Source of the DNA: JADHLJ01 sp038116915
Lineage (GTDB): Bacteria > Pseudomonadota > Alphaproteobacteria > Thalassobaculales > Thalassobaculaceae
Assembly: GCA_038116915.1 (NCBI GenBank)
Contig: JAYOEU010000064.1
Coordinates: 1-21,017, forward strand
Reading direction: 5' to 3'
DNA: 21,017 nucleotides
Part shown: positions 1-7,415 of the stretch, one piece after another
Position numbering within the stretch: position 1 is the stretch's first letter
Layout of the letters: each line of letters begins with the position of its first letter
Position numbers and translations under genes: made by a program
The notes under the pieces: model-generated
Told to the model about the DNA's origin: nothing
Database searches by the model: none
What the model saw: the letters and a program-made list of their open reading frames with translations, nothing else

Positions 1-108
1 CGGGGAGATCGGGCGGGGAGATCGGGCGGGGGAGATCGCGGAGATCGGGGACCGGAGATCGGGGGAGATCGGGGACAGCCACCGAATTATAGCTCCGGAT
101 TGTGCCGA

Positions 109-155
109 CAGTACTGCTCGTCTCAATACAAATTCGGTGGCTGTCCCCGATCTCC
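109..155 (+). repeat. 47-bp direct repeat, copy 1
   Basis: Read by eye, this copy is identical to 164-210. It begins CAGTACTGCTCG and ends with the GTCCCCGATCTCC motif. The period is 55 bp. The last 25 bases are the inverse of 64-88, so the left unit and this copy could form a hairpin with a 42-base loop. Confidence 0.85.
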
Positions 156-163
156 CCGTCCCC

Positions 164-210
164 CAGTACTGCTCGTCTCAATACAAATTCGGTGGCTGTC
201 CCCGATCTCC
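164..210 (+). repeat. 47-bp direct repeat, copy 2
   Basis: This is an exact second copy of 109-155, separated from it by eight bases. Identity stops at both ends: the bases before and after differ between copies. That defines the unit as 47 bp rather than part of a longer duplication. Confidence 0.85.
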
Positions 211-298
211 GCCGATCTCCGGCCCCGATCTCCGGCTCCCCGATCTCCGGCTTGGCCGCTGGAGGCGCGGGGGATCTGGTGGACCGTCGGCTACCCCG

Positions 299-330
299 AA
301 AAGAAAACGGCGACCGGGTGCCCGGTCGCC
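299..330 (-). terminator. Rho-independent terminator of the atp operon
   Basis: On the minus strand a perfect 10-bp stem (GGCGACCGGG at 309-318 with CCCGGTCGCC at 321-330) is followed directly by the T-rich run TTTTCTTTT (complement of 299-307). It lies about 30 bases beyond the atpF stop codon and reads in the operon's direction. This is a canonical intrinsic terminator. Confidence 0.92.
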
Positions 331-359
331 GCCGACTTTCTGAAATCCTTGCCGCGAGC

Positions 360-851
360 CTACTGAAGCTTGCTCGTCAGCTCGCCGGTCGCGTCGCCGA
401 TGAGACGGTTCTGCACGTCGGCGCTCATCGCCCCGCCGATCAGCCGTCCGGTGGCGGCGATCGCCAGATCGACCGCCTGATTGCGGACATCCTGCAAGGC
501 CTTGGCTTCGGCCTGGGCGATGCGGTCGACCGCCTGCTCCTCGCGGCGCTTCAGGGTGGCCGCCAGGGCCGCCGCCGCGTCCTTCTTCATCCGCTCCGCC
601 TCCTGCTTGGCGTTCGCGATGATCTCCTCGGCCTCGGCCAGGGCGTCGCGTTGCTGACGCTGATAGCCCGCGAGCGCGGCCTGGGCCTCCTCGCGGAGCT
701 TCTGGGCCTCGTCGAGCTGGACGCGGATAGCCTCGGCCCGCTTGTCCAGGCCGACCGTGATCTTCGCCACGCCCTTCCACAGCACCAGCACCACGAAGAC
801 AACGAAGGCGACCGCGACCGCCTCTGACGGCCCGAAATGCAACTCGCTCAT
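360..851 (-). CDS. atpF: F0F1 ATP synthase subunit b
   Basis: The 163-residue protein is the b subunit of the F0 sector, the peripheral stalk that holds the F1 head still against the rotating c ring. A single membrane segment lies at about residues 9-27 near the N terminus. The rest is a long, charged, alanine-rich helix (runs such as AEAEEIIANAKQEAERMKK) typical of the stalk coiled coil. Length fits the family. The ATG overlaps the stop of atpF' by four bases (ATGA, 848-851), implying translational coupling. It is the last gene of the operon and is followed by the terminator at 299-330. Paired b and b' genes are typical of alphaproteobacteria and photosynthetic organisms. Confidence 0.95.
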   Translation of the reverse strand: MSELHFGPSEAVAVAFVVFVVLVLWKGVAKITVGLDKRAEAIRVQLDEAQKLREEAQAALAGYQRQQRDALAEAEEIIANAKQEAERMKKDAAAALAATLKRREEQAVDRIAQAEAKALQDVRNQAVDLAIAATGRLIGGAMSADVQNRLIGDATGELTSKLQ

Positions 852-1465
852 GACCTCGCCTCCATGGCGGCGTCGACCACCCGCTCGATCTCCGCCTCGG
901 TGACCTGGACGCCGATCAGCTTGGAGACCGCGTCGCCGGCCACATCGCGGGCCACCGTGCGGACGTTGCTGACCGCCTCGGCCCGGGCCGCGGCGATCCG
1001 GCTTTCGGCGTCCTTCAGCATCGCGTTGATCTTGGCATGGGACTCGGCCTCAAGCGCGGCGCCGCTCTTGGCGGCCGCCTCCTGGGCCTCACGGGTCGCG
1101 GCATGCGCCTTGTCCCGCGCCTCGCCGAGCGCCTTCTCATACTCGGCCCGAACCTGATCGGCTTCCTGCTTGAAGATTTCCGCCTTGTCCAGATCGTCGG
1201 CGATCCGCTCGTCGCGTTCGCTCAGAACCTCGGAAATCCGGGGAACCGCGATCCGCGACACCAGGATATAGAGGACGACGAAGGCGACGATCAGCCAGAA
1301 GATCTGCGACGGATAGGTCTGGATATCAAGCTGCGGAAGCTTCGCCTCGCCGGGCTCGGCCGCCGCCATCGCCGCAATCGGCGCCGCCAGTCCCGCCCCG
1401 AGGGTGAGAATGCCGGCCACGCCCTTGCGGGCAACGCTATTCAACGAATCGAAATTCGCGCGCAT
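848..1465 (-). CDS. atpF': F0F1 ATP synthase subunit b' (second b-type subunit)
   Basis: This is the diverged second b-type subunit, which pairs with AtpF to form the peripheral stalk. From the chosen ATG at 1465 it has 205 residues. An alanine/glycine-rich hydrophobic stretch lies at about 14-36, a clear membrane segment at about 54-71 (IFWLIVAFVVLYILVS), then a long charged helix to the C terminus. The frame opens further upstream to 1498, but AGGAGAG sits just before 1465, so that start is preferred. The hydrophobic stretch before the main membrane helix is longer than in AtpF and could be a signal-like extension. It overlaps atpF by four bases and follows atpE after a 65-base gap containing hairpins. 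Confidence 0.93.
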   Translation of the reverse strand: MRANFDSLNSVARKGVAGILTLGAGLAAPIAAMAAAEPGEAKLPQLDIQTYPSQIFWLIVAFVVLYILVSRIAVPRISEVLSERDERIADDLDKAEIFKQEADQVRAEYEKALGEARDKAHAATREAQEAAAKSGAALEAESHAKINAMLKDAESRIAAARAEAVSNVRTVARDVAGDAVSKLIGVQVTEAEIERVVDAAMEARS

Positions 1466-1485
1466 GTGCTCTCCTCTCGCCAAAA

Positions 1486-1528
1486 GCCCGCGCCGCATCC
1501 CCTCGAGGCGGCGGCGCCGGGCGCCGGC
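1486..1528 (-). terminator. Hairpins between atpE and atpF' (possible attenuator or RNA-stability element)
   Basis: Two short stems lie in the 65-base gap after the atpE stop. One is GCCGG with CCGGC at 1516-1528 (loop of three). The other is GCCGC at 1492-1496 with GCGGC at 1508-1512. On the minus strand a short T4 run follows at 1485-1482. This is too weak for a full terminator. Partial termination or 3'-end protection of atpE mRNA would fit the high c-subunit stoichiometry, but that is inference. Confidence 0.3.
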
Positions 1529-1530
1529 AA

Positions 1531-1755
1531 TCAGGTGAACAGGATCAGGAAGGAAATCAGCAGCGCGAACAGCGCGATGGCTTCCGTCAGCGCGAAGCCG
1601 AGAATGCCGATACCGAAAACCTCACCCCGGGCGGCCGGGTTGCGGGCGATCGAGGAAACCAGGGAAGAGAAGATGTTGCCGATGCCGACACCGACGCCCG
1701 CCAGGGCGATCACGGCAAGGCCGGCTCCAATCATCTTCGCGGCGTCGAGTTCCAT
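1531..1755 (-). CDS. atpE: F0F1 ATP synthase subunit c (proteolipid ring)
   Basis: The 74-residue hairpin protein forms the rotating proton-carrying c ring. The first helix has the glycine repeat G20-x-G22-x-G24-x-G26. The polar loop contains R38-N39-P40, which contacts F1. The second helix carries the proton-binding carboxylate E58 (GFALTEAIALF). The residues around E58 do not show the polar Na+-ligand pattern I would expect of sodium-type rings, so this is most likely proton-driven. It is preceded by a strong Shine-Dalgarno sequence (1764-1772), consistent with the need for many copies per complex. It lies between atpB and atpF' in the operon. Confidence 0.96.
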   Translation of the reverse strand: MELDAAKMIGAGLAVIALAGVGVGIGNIFSSLVSSIARNPAARGEVFGIGILGFALTEAIALFALLISFLILFT

Positions 1756-1763
1756 GACAGATA

Positions 1764-1772
1764 TCCTTCCTT
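1764..1772 (-). promoter_or_regulatory. Strong ribosome binding site of atpE
   Basis: AAGGAAGGA lies eight bases before the atpE ATG. It is the most extended Shine-Dalgarno match among the atp genes here, in keeping with the high demand for subunit c. Confidence 0.75.
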
Positions 1773-1832
1773 ACGAGATAGATCAGTTTGGTTGAGAGAG
1801 GGTTCCAAGCGACAACCGGACAGGTCCGACCG

Positions 1833-2555
1833 TCAGTGAAGATGGATGGCGTCGTTCAGATACATGCAGGTCAACATGGTGAACACATAGGCCTGCAGAA
1901 CCGCCACGAGAATTTCGAAACCGGTCAGCGCAACGATCAGGACCATGGGCGCCACGCCGAAGATGCCCAGCGCGATGACGAAGCCGCCGAACACCTTCAT
2001 CATCGTGTGACCGGCCATCATGTTGGCGAACAGCCGGACTGACAGGCTGACCGGACGCACGAAATACGAAATCACCTCGATCGGGATCAGCACCGGCGCC
2101 AAGGCGATCGGCGTGCCCGAGGGGAAAAACAAGGTGAAGAAATGAAAGCCGTGCCGCACCAGACCCAGGATCGTCACGCCGACGAAGATGGTGAAGGCCA
2201 TGGCGAAGGTGACGATGATCTGGCTGGTGAAGGTATAGGCGTAGGGGATCATCCCCATCAGGTTGCCGAACAGGATGAACAGGAACAGCGTGAACACGAA
2301 GGGGAAATACTGCCGCCCCTCGTTACCGATATTCTCGCGCACCATGTTGGCGACGAATTCATAGGCCATTTCGGCCATCGACTGCCAGCGGCCCGGCACC
2401 AGGCGCCCGCCGCGCATGCTCAAGGTCAGGAACGCGGTGACGCCGATCACCGTGATCGTCATCCACAGCGCCGAGGTCGTGTAGGACAGGTCCAATCCAC
2501 CGACTTCCAGGGGAAGCAGGGGCTTCAGCTTGAACTGTTCAACCGGTGACGCCAC
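1833..2555 (-). CDS. atpB: F0F1 ATP synthase subunit a
   Basis: The 240-residue integral membrane protein forms the proton half-channels beside the c ring. Several hydrophobic helices are visible. The essential arginine is R174 in LSVRLFANMMAGH, the family's hallmark, and the last helices carry GFEILVAVLQAYVF. The start is GTG at 2555: no ATG occurs before residue 32, and AGAGGGG lies eight or so bases upstream. That ribosome binding site overlaps the end of atpI, so the two genes are probably coupled. A gap of about 77 bases separates it from atpE. Confidence 0.96.
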   Translation of the reverse strand: MASPVEQFKLKPLLPLEVGGLDLSYTTSALWMTITVIGVTAFLTLSMRGGRLVPGRWQSMAEMAYEFVANMVRENIGNEGRQYFPFVFTLFLFILFGNLMGMIPYAYTFTSQIIVTFAMAFTIFVGVTILGLVRHGFHFFTLFFPSGTPIALAPVLIPIEVISYFVRPVSLSVRLFANMMAGHTMMKVFGGFVIALGIFGVAPMVLIVALTGFEILVAVLQAYVFTMLTCMYLNDAIHLH

Positions 2556-2567
2556 GGAAATTCCCCT

Positions 2568-2939
2568 CTACTCGCCACCACGCCCTTTGTCGGGCGCGTT
2601 TTCGTCTGCCCCACGCCGGTAACCCAGCGCCATTCCCAATCCCGATACCGCGCGATACGCATTCAGCATTCCGGCGGCGGCGCCGAGAAGGAAGAACACG
2701 ATCAGCAACCAGGGCGACGTGTCCAACCACTTATCCAGCCCGTAGCCCGCGGCGGTGCCAACGCCCACTCCCGCGACCAATTCCACTCCCGCCCGCATCG
2801 CCATGCCCACGAGCGGGGACGATGACGCGCTTTCCGGCGCGCGCTTTCCGGATTTCCGCTCCGCTCCGTCCCGTGCCGCGCGCAGGCGCGCATCGAGATC
2901 ATCGAGCGAAGGCGGAGATGTCTGGTCGTCTTTCGCCAT
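2568..2939 (-). CDS. atpI: ATP synthase accessory protein AtpI/AtpZ type
   Basis: This small membrane protein of 123 residues starts the operon. The charged N-terminal half (1-44) is probably cytoplasmic. Two membrane helices lie at about 45-66 (rich in G and V) and 76-95 (PWLLIVFFLLGAAAG), joined by GYGLDKWLDTSP, a motif recognisable in AtpI/AtpZ proteins. Family members are implicated in c-ring assembly or Mg2+ handling; the exact role is not certain. The frame is open up to 3020, but the ATG at 2939 has GGCGAG upstream and gives the normal family length. The longer form would also begin inside the candidate promoter. Confidence 0.85.
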   Translation of the reverse strand: MAKDDQTSPPSLDDLDARLRAARDGAERKSGKRAPESASSSPLVGMAMRAGVELVAGVGVGTAAGYGLDKWLDTSPWLLIVFFLLGAAAGMLNAYRAVSGLGMALGYRRGADENAPDKGRGGE

Positions 2940-3015
2940 GCGGCACTCGCCGACCTTCCGTCCACGCGTCCATCGCGAGATGGAATCCGCGGAGACCCCC
3001 CGCGAAATCGCGGCA

Positions 3016-3045
3016 AACATAAGGAACGACGCCCCCCTGTGTCAA
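3016..3045 (-). promoter_or_regulatory. Candidate sigma70-type promoter of the atp operon
   Basis: On the minus strand TTGACA (3040-3045) is a perfect -35 box. It is followed by an 18-base spacer and TATGTT (3016-3021) as the -10 box. Transcription would start near 3009, about 70 bases before the atpI ATG. Position and direction fit the operon. This was identified by consensus only. Confidence 0.6.
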
Positions 3046-3081
3046 GGCGGAAGCCTGATCATATTCAGCCGATTTTTCCGT

Positions 3082-3105
3082 GAATTTTCAACAGGTTGCA
3101 AATTC
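3082..3105. promoter_or_regulatory. 24-bp near-perfect palindrome upstream of the atp promoter
   Basis: Arms GAATTTTCAAC (3082-3092) and GTTGCAAATTC (3095-3105) are inverted copies with one mismatch around a 2-bp centre. It lies about 37 bp upstream of the -35 box and just downstream of the smc stop codon. The short centre is unfavourable for an RNA hairpin and no T-run follows on the minus strand, so a protein-binding operator is likelier than a terminator. The binding factor is unknown. Confidence 0.45.
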
Positions 3106-3137
3106 GACGTCAGCCCGCCGCGTAGATCGTCCCCCGC

Positions 3138-6100
3138 TCAGGCCGACTCGCGCAATTGCGCGGCGCCGTCCAGGTCCACCGAGACCAGCTGGCTTACCCC
3201 CTGTTCCGCCATGGTCACGCCGAACAGCCGGTGCATGCGCGCCATCGTCAACCGGTGATGGGTGATGATCAGAAAGCGGGTGCCGGTGCTGCTGGAGATT
3301 TCCTCCAGCAGATTGCAGAACCGGTGCACATTGCTGTCGTCCAGCGGCGCGTCCACCTCGTCCAGCACGCAGACCGGCGCCGGATTGGTCAGGAACGCGG
3401 CGAAGACCAGGGCGGTGGCGGTCAGCGCCTGCTCGCCGCCGGAGAGCAGGGAGAGCATCTGCAGCTTCTTGCCCGGCGGGCTGGCCATGATCTCAAGCCC
3501 GGCATCCAGCGGATCCTCGGCCTCGACCATGGTCAGATGCGCCCGGCCGCCGCCGAACAGCTTCACGAACAGATCCTGGAAATGCCGGTTCACCTTCTCA
3601 AATGCCGCCAGCAGCCGTTCGCGGCCTTCCCGGTTCAACGCGGCGATGGCGCGGCGCAGCCTGGCGATGGCGCCGACCAGATCGTCGCGCTCGTTCTCCA
3701 TGCCCTCAATCTGCTGCTCGAGCTCCTCGACCTCCTGCTCGGCGCGCAGATTGACCGGCCCGATCCGCTCACGCTCGCTGGTCAGCCGCTCCAACCGCGC
3801 TTCGGTCGAATCGATGTCCGGCAATTCCTCATCCGCCGCGATGCCGGCCTTTTCCAGGATCTGATCCGGCAGGCATTCAAGACGCTCGGAGATGCGCTCG
3901 CGCAGCGCATTCAGCCCCTGATTGACGCGTTCCAGTTCCGCCTCGACGCGCACCCGCGCCTCACGCGCCGCCGCGACGACACGGTCCGCCTCCCGCGAGG
4001 CATGATCCGCCTGCCCCAGCAGCACCTCGGCGGAGGCCAGGGCATCGGCGGCGGTCTTGCGCTTGGCCTCGGCCTCCTCGATGGCGCTGACCAGTCTGGC
4101 GCGCTGTTCGGTGATTTCCGCGGGACGGGCCGCCAGACGCTCGAGTTCCGCCTTCTCGGCGTTCTGCCGGTCCTCCAGCTCGACCATCCGGTTCTTGGCG
4201 CGTTCGACACGGTCGGCCCAGGTGGTCTGCTCGGCCTGGATCGACGCCAGCCGGTGGCCGCGCCCCTGGGCCTCGCGCAACAGCCGGTCATGCTCGCCGC
4301 GGGCATCCACCAGTTCCGAGCGCCGGTCGGCAAGCGCGCGCCGGTGCCCGGCGCTTTCCGCGCGCAGGGCCTCGACATCGCCGAGTTCGCCGAGATCGGC
4401 CTCGGCCTGTTCGCGCTGCTCGCGCGCCTCGGCCTGGTCGGTGGCGATGCGCAGCTTGTTCTCCTCGATCGCCGAAAGCTTGGTTTCCAGTTCGGCCAGC
4501 CGGCCGCGCATGGCGCCGAGCTGCTTGCGGGCGGCGTCGAGATCGGCCATCGCCGCGCGCTGGTCGGCGCGGTGCTGCTTCTCCCGCTCGCCGATCGCCG
4601 CAAGCGCCGCCTGCTCGGTCTCGACCCGCTGCCGCGCGCCGGCATGGGCGTCCGAGCGGGCCGCGAGATCCGCCTCGATCTCGGCCAAGCGGTTGCGTTG
4701 GCGCATGCGCACCGCCGCCGCGCTCGGCGCCTCGACGGTGGTCACGAACCCGTCCCAGCGCCAAAGCCCGCCGTCCCGCGTCGTCAGCCGCTGGCCTTGC
4801 GCGAGCCGGGTCTGCAGGCGGGCGGCCTCTTCCGGGGATGCCGCGACACCGATCTGGGAAAGCCGCCGCGTCAGTTCCGCCGGCCCGCTCACCACCTGGG
4901 AAAGCGGCACCACGCCGTCGGGAAGGACCGGCGAACCCGCATCCGGCGCGCCGCTACGGCCGGTCCAATAGCGCGGCTCCCCGCCGTCCTCGTCCGCCGT
5001 CGCCGGCGCGGTCAGATCGTCGCCCAGCGCGGCGCCCAGCGCGTTCTCATAGCCGGGCTCGACCTTGATCCGGTCCAGAACCGGCGCCGCTCCCGCCGGC
5101 GCGTCGGCGGCCAGCATGTCGCGCAAGGCTCCCGCTTCCGCCTCAAGCTTGGCAACCGCGCCCTCAATGGCGCGCAGGGCCTCGCGCGCCGCCTCGACCT
5201 CGGCGGCCCGACCGGCCCGCTCCTCTTCCGCGGCCTCCAGCGCCAGCCGCGCGGCCTCCATCCGTTCACCGCCGGACTCGACCGCGGTTTCCGCCGCCGC
5301 CAGATCCTCGGGCGCAACGGTCCGGTCCTTCAGTTCCTGGGCCTGACGGTCCAGATTCTCCAATTGCCGGTCCAGCCGCTCAAGCCGTTCGACGGCCAGC
5401 CGGACCTGCCGGTCCAGCGCGCCCCGCCGCGCCTCGGTGGTGGCGATGATTTCGGTGAGAGCGGCGATCTTGGCTTCCAGCTCGTCGGCCAGCCGGTTCG
5501 CCTCGGAAAGCCGGCTGGCGGCTTCCGCCTGCCGCTCCTGTTCACCCTCCCGCGCCGCCTCGATCGCCTCACGTTCCCGCGACAGGCGCTGCGCCGTCTC
5601 CGTCGCCTCCTCGGCCAGCGCGGTCTCGCGCGCGACATCGTCGCCGATCTGCCGCAGCCTGGATTCGGCCTCCGAGCGCGCGGTGACGATGCGTTCCTGT
5701 TCGCGGTCCAGCTCGGCCCGCGCCAGCGTCAGTCGCTGCAATCCAGCCGAGGTTTCCGCCTCGGCCTTGCGCAGATCCGGCATCTTGGCCGCGAGATCCG
5801 CCTGGCGGGCCGATTCCCGGGCGGCATGTCCCGTCGCCTCGCCGACCGCCGCCTCGGCATCGCGCAAGGCGCCGGCCACCACCAGGCGCTCCTCCATCGC
5901 CATTCGCCAGCGCCCGTGCAGCAGAACCGACTCGGCTCGGCGGATCTGCTCGCTCACCGTGCGGTAGCGCGACGCCTGGCGGGCCTGCTGCCGCAGCCCG
6001 TTGAGCTGGGTGCCGAGCGCCTTGACCACATCCTCCAGCCGCTCGAGATTGGTCTCGGCGGCCTTCAGGCGGAGCTCCGCTTCATGGCGGCGGGTGTGCA

Positions 6101-6617
6101 GGCCGCGGATATTAGCCGCCTCCTCAAGGATAACCCGGCGCTCGGACGGCTTGGCGCTGATGATCGCGCCGATGCGTCCCTGGCTGACGATCCCCGCCGA
6201 GCGGGCCCCGGTGCCGGCATCGGCGAACAGCAGCTGCACGTCGCGTCCGCGCACGTCCTGGCCGTTGACCCGGTAGTTGGAGCCCTTGGAACGCTCGATC
6301 CGCCGGGTGATGTTGAGCTCCGGCGAACTGTTGAGCGCGGCCGGCGCTGTGCGGTCGGAATTGTCGACCTGCAAGGACACCTCGGCGACGTTGCGGGCCG
6401 GCCGCGCCGACGAGCCGCCGAAGATCACGTCGTCCATCTCGCCGCCGCGCATCCGCTTGGCCGAGGTCTCGCCCATGACCCAGCGCAAGGCCTCGACCAG
6501 ATTGGACTTGCCGCAGCCGTTCGGCCCGACCACCCCGGTCAGCCCGGGCGCGATCTCCAGATCCGCCGCGTCGACGAAGGACTTGAAGCCGCTGAGTCTC
6601 AAACGATTGAATTGCAC
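3138..6617 (-). CDS. smc: Chromosome segregation ATPase SMC
   Basis: The 1159-residue protein is a full-length bacterial SMC, the ATPase that extrudes DNA loops with ScpA/ScpB and organises the chromosome. Walker A is G31-P-N-G-C-G-K37-S38. Long coiled coils run from about 160 to 500 and 645 to 1000. The hinge lies at about 505-640. The signature LSGGEQ is at 1058-1063 and Walker B VCVLDEVDAP at about 1082-1091. The start is GTG at 6617, with AAAGGA about ten bases upstream; it gives the canonical N terminus MQFNRLRLSGFKSF. The gene lies 30 bases after dsbA on the same strand and is probably co-transcribed. No clear intrinsic terminator separates it from the atp operon. Confidence 0.97.
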   Translation of the reverse strand: MQFNRLRLSGFKSFVDAADLEIAPGLTGVVGPNGCGKSNLVEALRWVMGETSAKRMRGGEMDDVIFGGSSARPARNVAEVSLQVDNSDRTAPAALNSSPELNITRRIERSKGSNYRVNGQDVRGRDVQLLFADAGTGARSAGIVSQGRIGAIISAKPSERRVILEEAANIRGLHTRRHEAELRLKAAETNLERLEDVVKALGTQLNGLRQQARQASRYRTVSEQIRRAESVLLHGRWRMAMEERLVVAGALRDAEAAVGEATGHAARESARQADLAAKMPDLRKAEAETSAGLQRLTLARAELDREQERIVTARSEAESRLRQIGDDVARETALAEEATETAQRLSREREAIEAAREGEQERQAEAASRLSEANRLADELEAKIAALTEIIATTEARRGALDRQVRLAVERLERLDRQLENLDRQAQELKDRTVAPEDLAAAETAVESGGERMEAARLALEAAEEERAGRAAEVEAAREALRAIEGAVAKLEAEAGALRDMLAADAPAGAAPVLDRIKVEPGYENALGAALGDDLTAPATADEDGGEPRYWTGRSGAPDAGSPVLPDGVVPLSQVVSGPAELTRRLSQIGVAASPEEAARLQTRLAQGQRLTTRDGGLWRWDGFVTTVEAPSAAAVRMRQRNRLAEIEADLAARSDAHAGARQRVETEQAALAAIGEREKQHRADQRAAMADLDAARKQLGAMRGRLAELETKLSAIEENKLRIATDQAEAREQREQAEADLGELGDVEALRAESAGHRRALADRRSELVDARGEHDRLLREAQGRGHRLASIQAEQTTWADRVERAKNRMVELEDRQNAEKAELERLAARPAEITEQRARLVSAIEEAEAKRKTAADALASAEVLLGQADHASREADRVVAAAREARVRVEAELERVNQGLNALRERISERLECLPDQILEKAGIAADEELPDIDSTEARLERLTSERERIGPVNLRAEQEVEELEQQIEGMENERDDLVGAIARLRRAIAALNREGRERLLAAFEKVNRHFQDLFVKLFGGGRAHLTMVEAEDPLDAGLEIMASPPGKKLQMLSLLSGGEQALTATALVFAAFLTNPAPVCVLDEVDAPLDDSNVHRFCNLLEEISSSTGTRFLIITHHRLTMARMHRLFGVTMAEQGVSQLVSVDLDGAAQLRESA

Positions 6618-6647
6618 GCGTTATAATCCTTTCAGGCGTCGGCAACG

Positions 6648-7268
6648 CTAGGCGGCTAATCCCGCGAGAAGTTTCTCGAATTCCTCGAACGTGTAGGCTC
6701 GGACCTTCTCGCCATTGAGCAGGAAGGACGGAGTGGACTCGACGCCGTGCTTCTTGTCGCCCTCGAGGCGCGAGGCGATGATGCCGTCGAGCAGCTTGCC
6801 GTCGGTCATGCAGGCCTGGGCGGTATCCCGGTCGAGCCCGGCGAGCTGGCCGATCCGCAAGAGCGCCTCCAGCGGGTTGGAAGCGCGGGCCCAGGAGGCC
6901 TGCTGCTTCATCAGCACGTCGATGATCGCCGGGTAATGCTTCTCCGGGACGCAGCGCGCCAAAGCCGCCGCGCGCAAGGCCCACTGATCCAGCGGAAAGT
7001 CGCGGAACTCCATCCGCAGCTTGCCGGTATCGATGTATTTCTCCTTGATCTTCGGATAGGTCTCGACGTGGAAGCGCGCGCAATGCGGGCAGGTGAGCGA
7101 GAAATACTCCACCAGCGTCGCCTTGGCGTCGGGGCTGCCGATGACCCGGGGGCTCAAGGCGGCTTCCAGATCGACCTTGCCCTGGCCGAAGGCGGCGCCG
7201 GAAGCCGCGAGCACGCCGGCGGCGGCCAGAAAGGCACCGATCCCAAAGTTTAGTGTTCTACGCCGCAC
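6648..7268 (-). CDS. DsbA-family periplasmic thiol oxidoreductase
   Basis: The 206-residue exported protein has a thioredoxin fold. An N-terminal signal peptide (about 1-29, MRRRTLNF then an alanine-rich core ending SGAAFG) precedes the active-site C60-P61-H62-C63, the dipeptide of classical DsbA. The cis-proline is T179-P180 (ESTPSFLLNG), inside the C-terminal thioredoxin half after a helical insert. It probably introduces disulfides into exported proteins. The RRRTLN stretch resembles a weak twin-arginine signal, but Sec export is as likely. The start is GTG at 7268 with AGGAG seven bases upstream. Genes of this type next to smc and a DUF721 gene recur in alphaproteobacteria. I cannot tell whether it is the main DsbA or a specialised paralogue. 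Confidence 0.9.
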   Translation of the reverse strand: MRRRTLNFGIGAFLAAAGVLAASGAAFGQGKVDLEAALSPRVIGSPDAKATLVEYFSLTCPHCARFHVETYPKIKEKYIDTGKLRMEFRDFPLDQWALRAAALARCVPEKHYPAIIDVLMKQQASWARASNPLEALLRIGQLAGLDRDTAQACMTDGKLLDGIIASRLEGDKKHGVESTPSFLLNGEKVRAYTFEEFEKLLAGLAA

Positions 7269-7297
7269 GTCGAACTCCTATCCACTACATGTTGTGT

Positions 7298-7326
7298 ACA
7301 ATAGGCGGGGCAATGAACCCTCGCAA
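7298..7326 (-). promoter_or_regulatory. Candidate promoter of dsbA-smc
   Basis: On the minus strand TTGCGA (7321-7326), a 17-base spacer and TATTGT (7298-7303) match -35 and -10 boxes at four of six positions each. It lies about 30 bases upstream of the dsbA GTG, in the 147-base gap after the DUF721 gene. The support is consensus only. Confidence 0.35.
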
Positions 7327-7415
7327 CCGCTTGTGAACTGTGCGGCCGAATAATGGCGGTTTCTAGGCGCACCGTGATCCAGCCGCCGAACTCGCGGCCT
7401 TGTGACCGGCCCCGG

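Larger units (their letters stand above)
1..250. repeat. G-rich tandem and inverted repeat block (REP-like)
   Basis: The heptamer GGAGATC occurs six times on the plus strand (4-10, 17-23, 31-37, 40-46, 54-60, 64-70). Its reverse complement GATCTCC occurs five times further right (149-155, 204-210, 214-220, 227-233, 242-248), so the block can fold back on itself. The unit 64-88, which contains GGGGACAGCCACCGAATT, is repeated in inverted orientation at 131-155 and 186-210. I see no convincing gene here; open frames across it are low-complexity products of the repeats. GGGGACAG-type motifs are known to me from REP sequences associated with RAYT (Y1) transposases, but no such transposase is in the window, so that assignment is inference. 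The block may continue past the left edge. Confidence 0.8.

Noticed and set aside
102..827. Plus-strand open frames crossing the left repeat block and atpF
   Set aside because: They begin in repeats, run through the terminator hairpin and continue antisense to atpF. No ribosome binding site or family motif is present.
3156..6626. A 1156-codon open frame on the plus strand covering the whole smc region
   Set aside because: It is the antisense shadow of smc. High GC with strong third-position bias removes stops from that frame. The translation is low-complexity (rich in R, L, G, H), has no domain, and the smc frame has complete Walker and signature motifs.
6648..7268. A twin-arginine signal on the DsbA-like protein
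   Set aside because: RRRTLN matches only the arginine pair of the Tat motif and lacks the usual F-L-K. An ordinary Sec signal peptide explains it equally well, so Tat export is not claimed.
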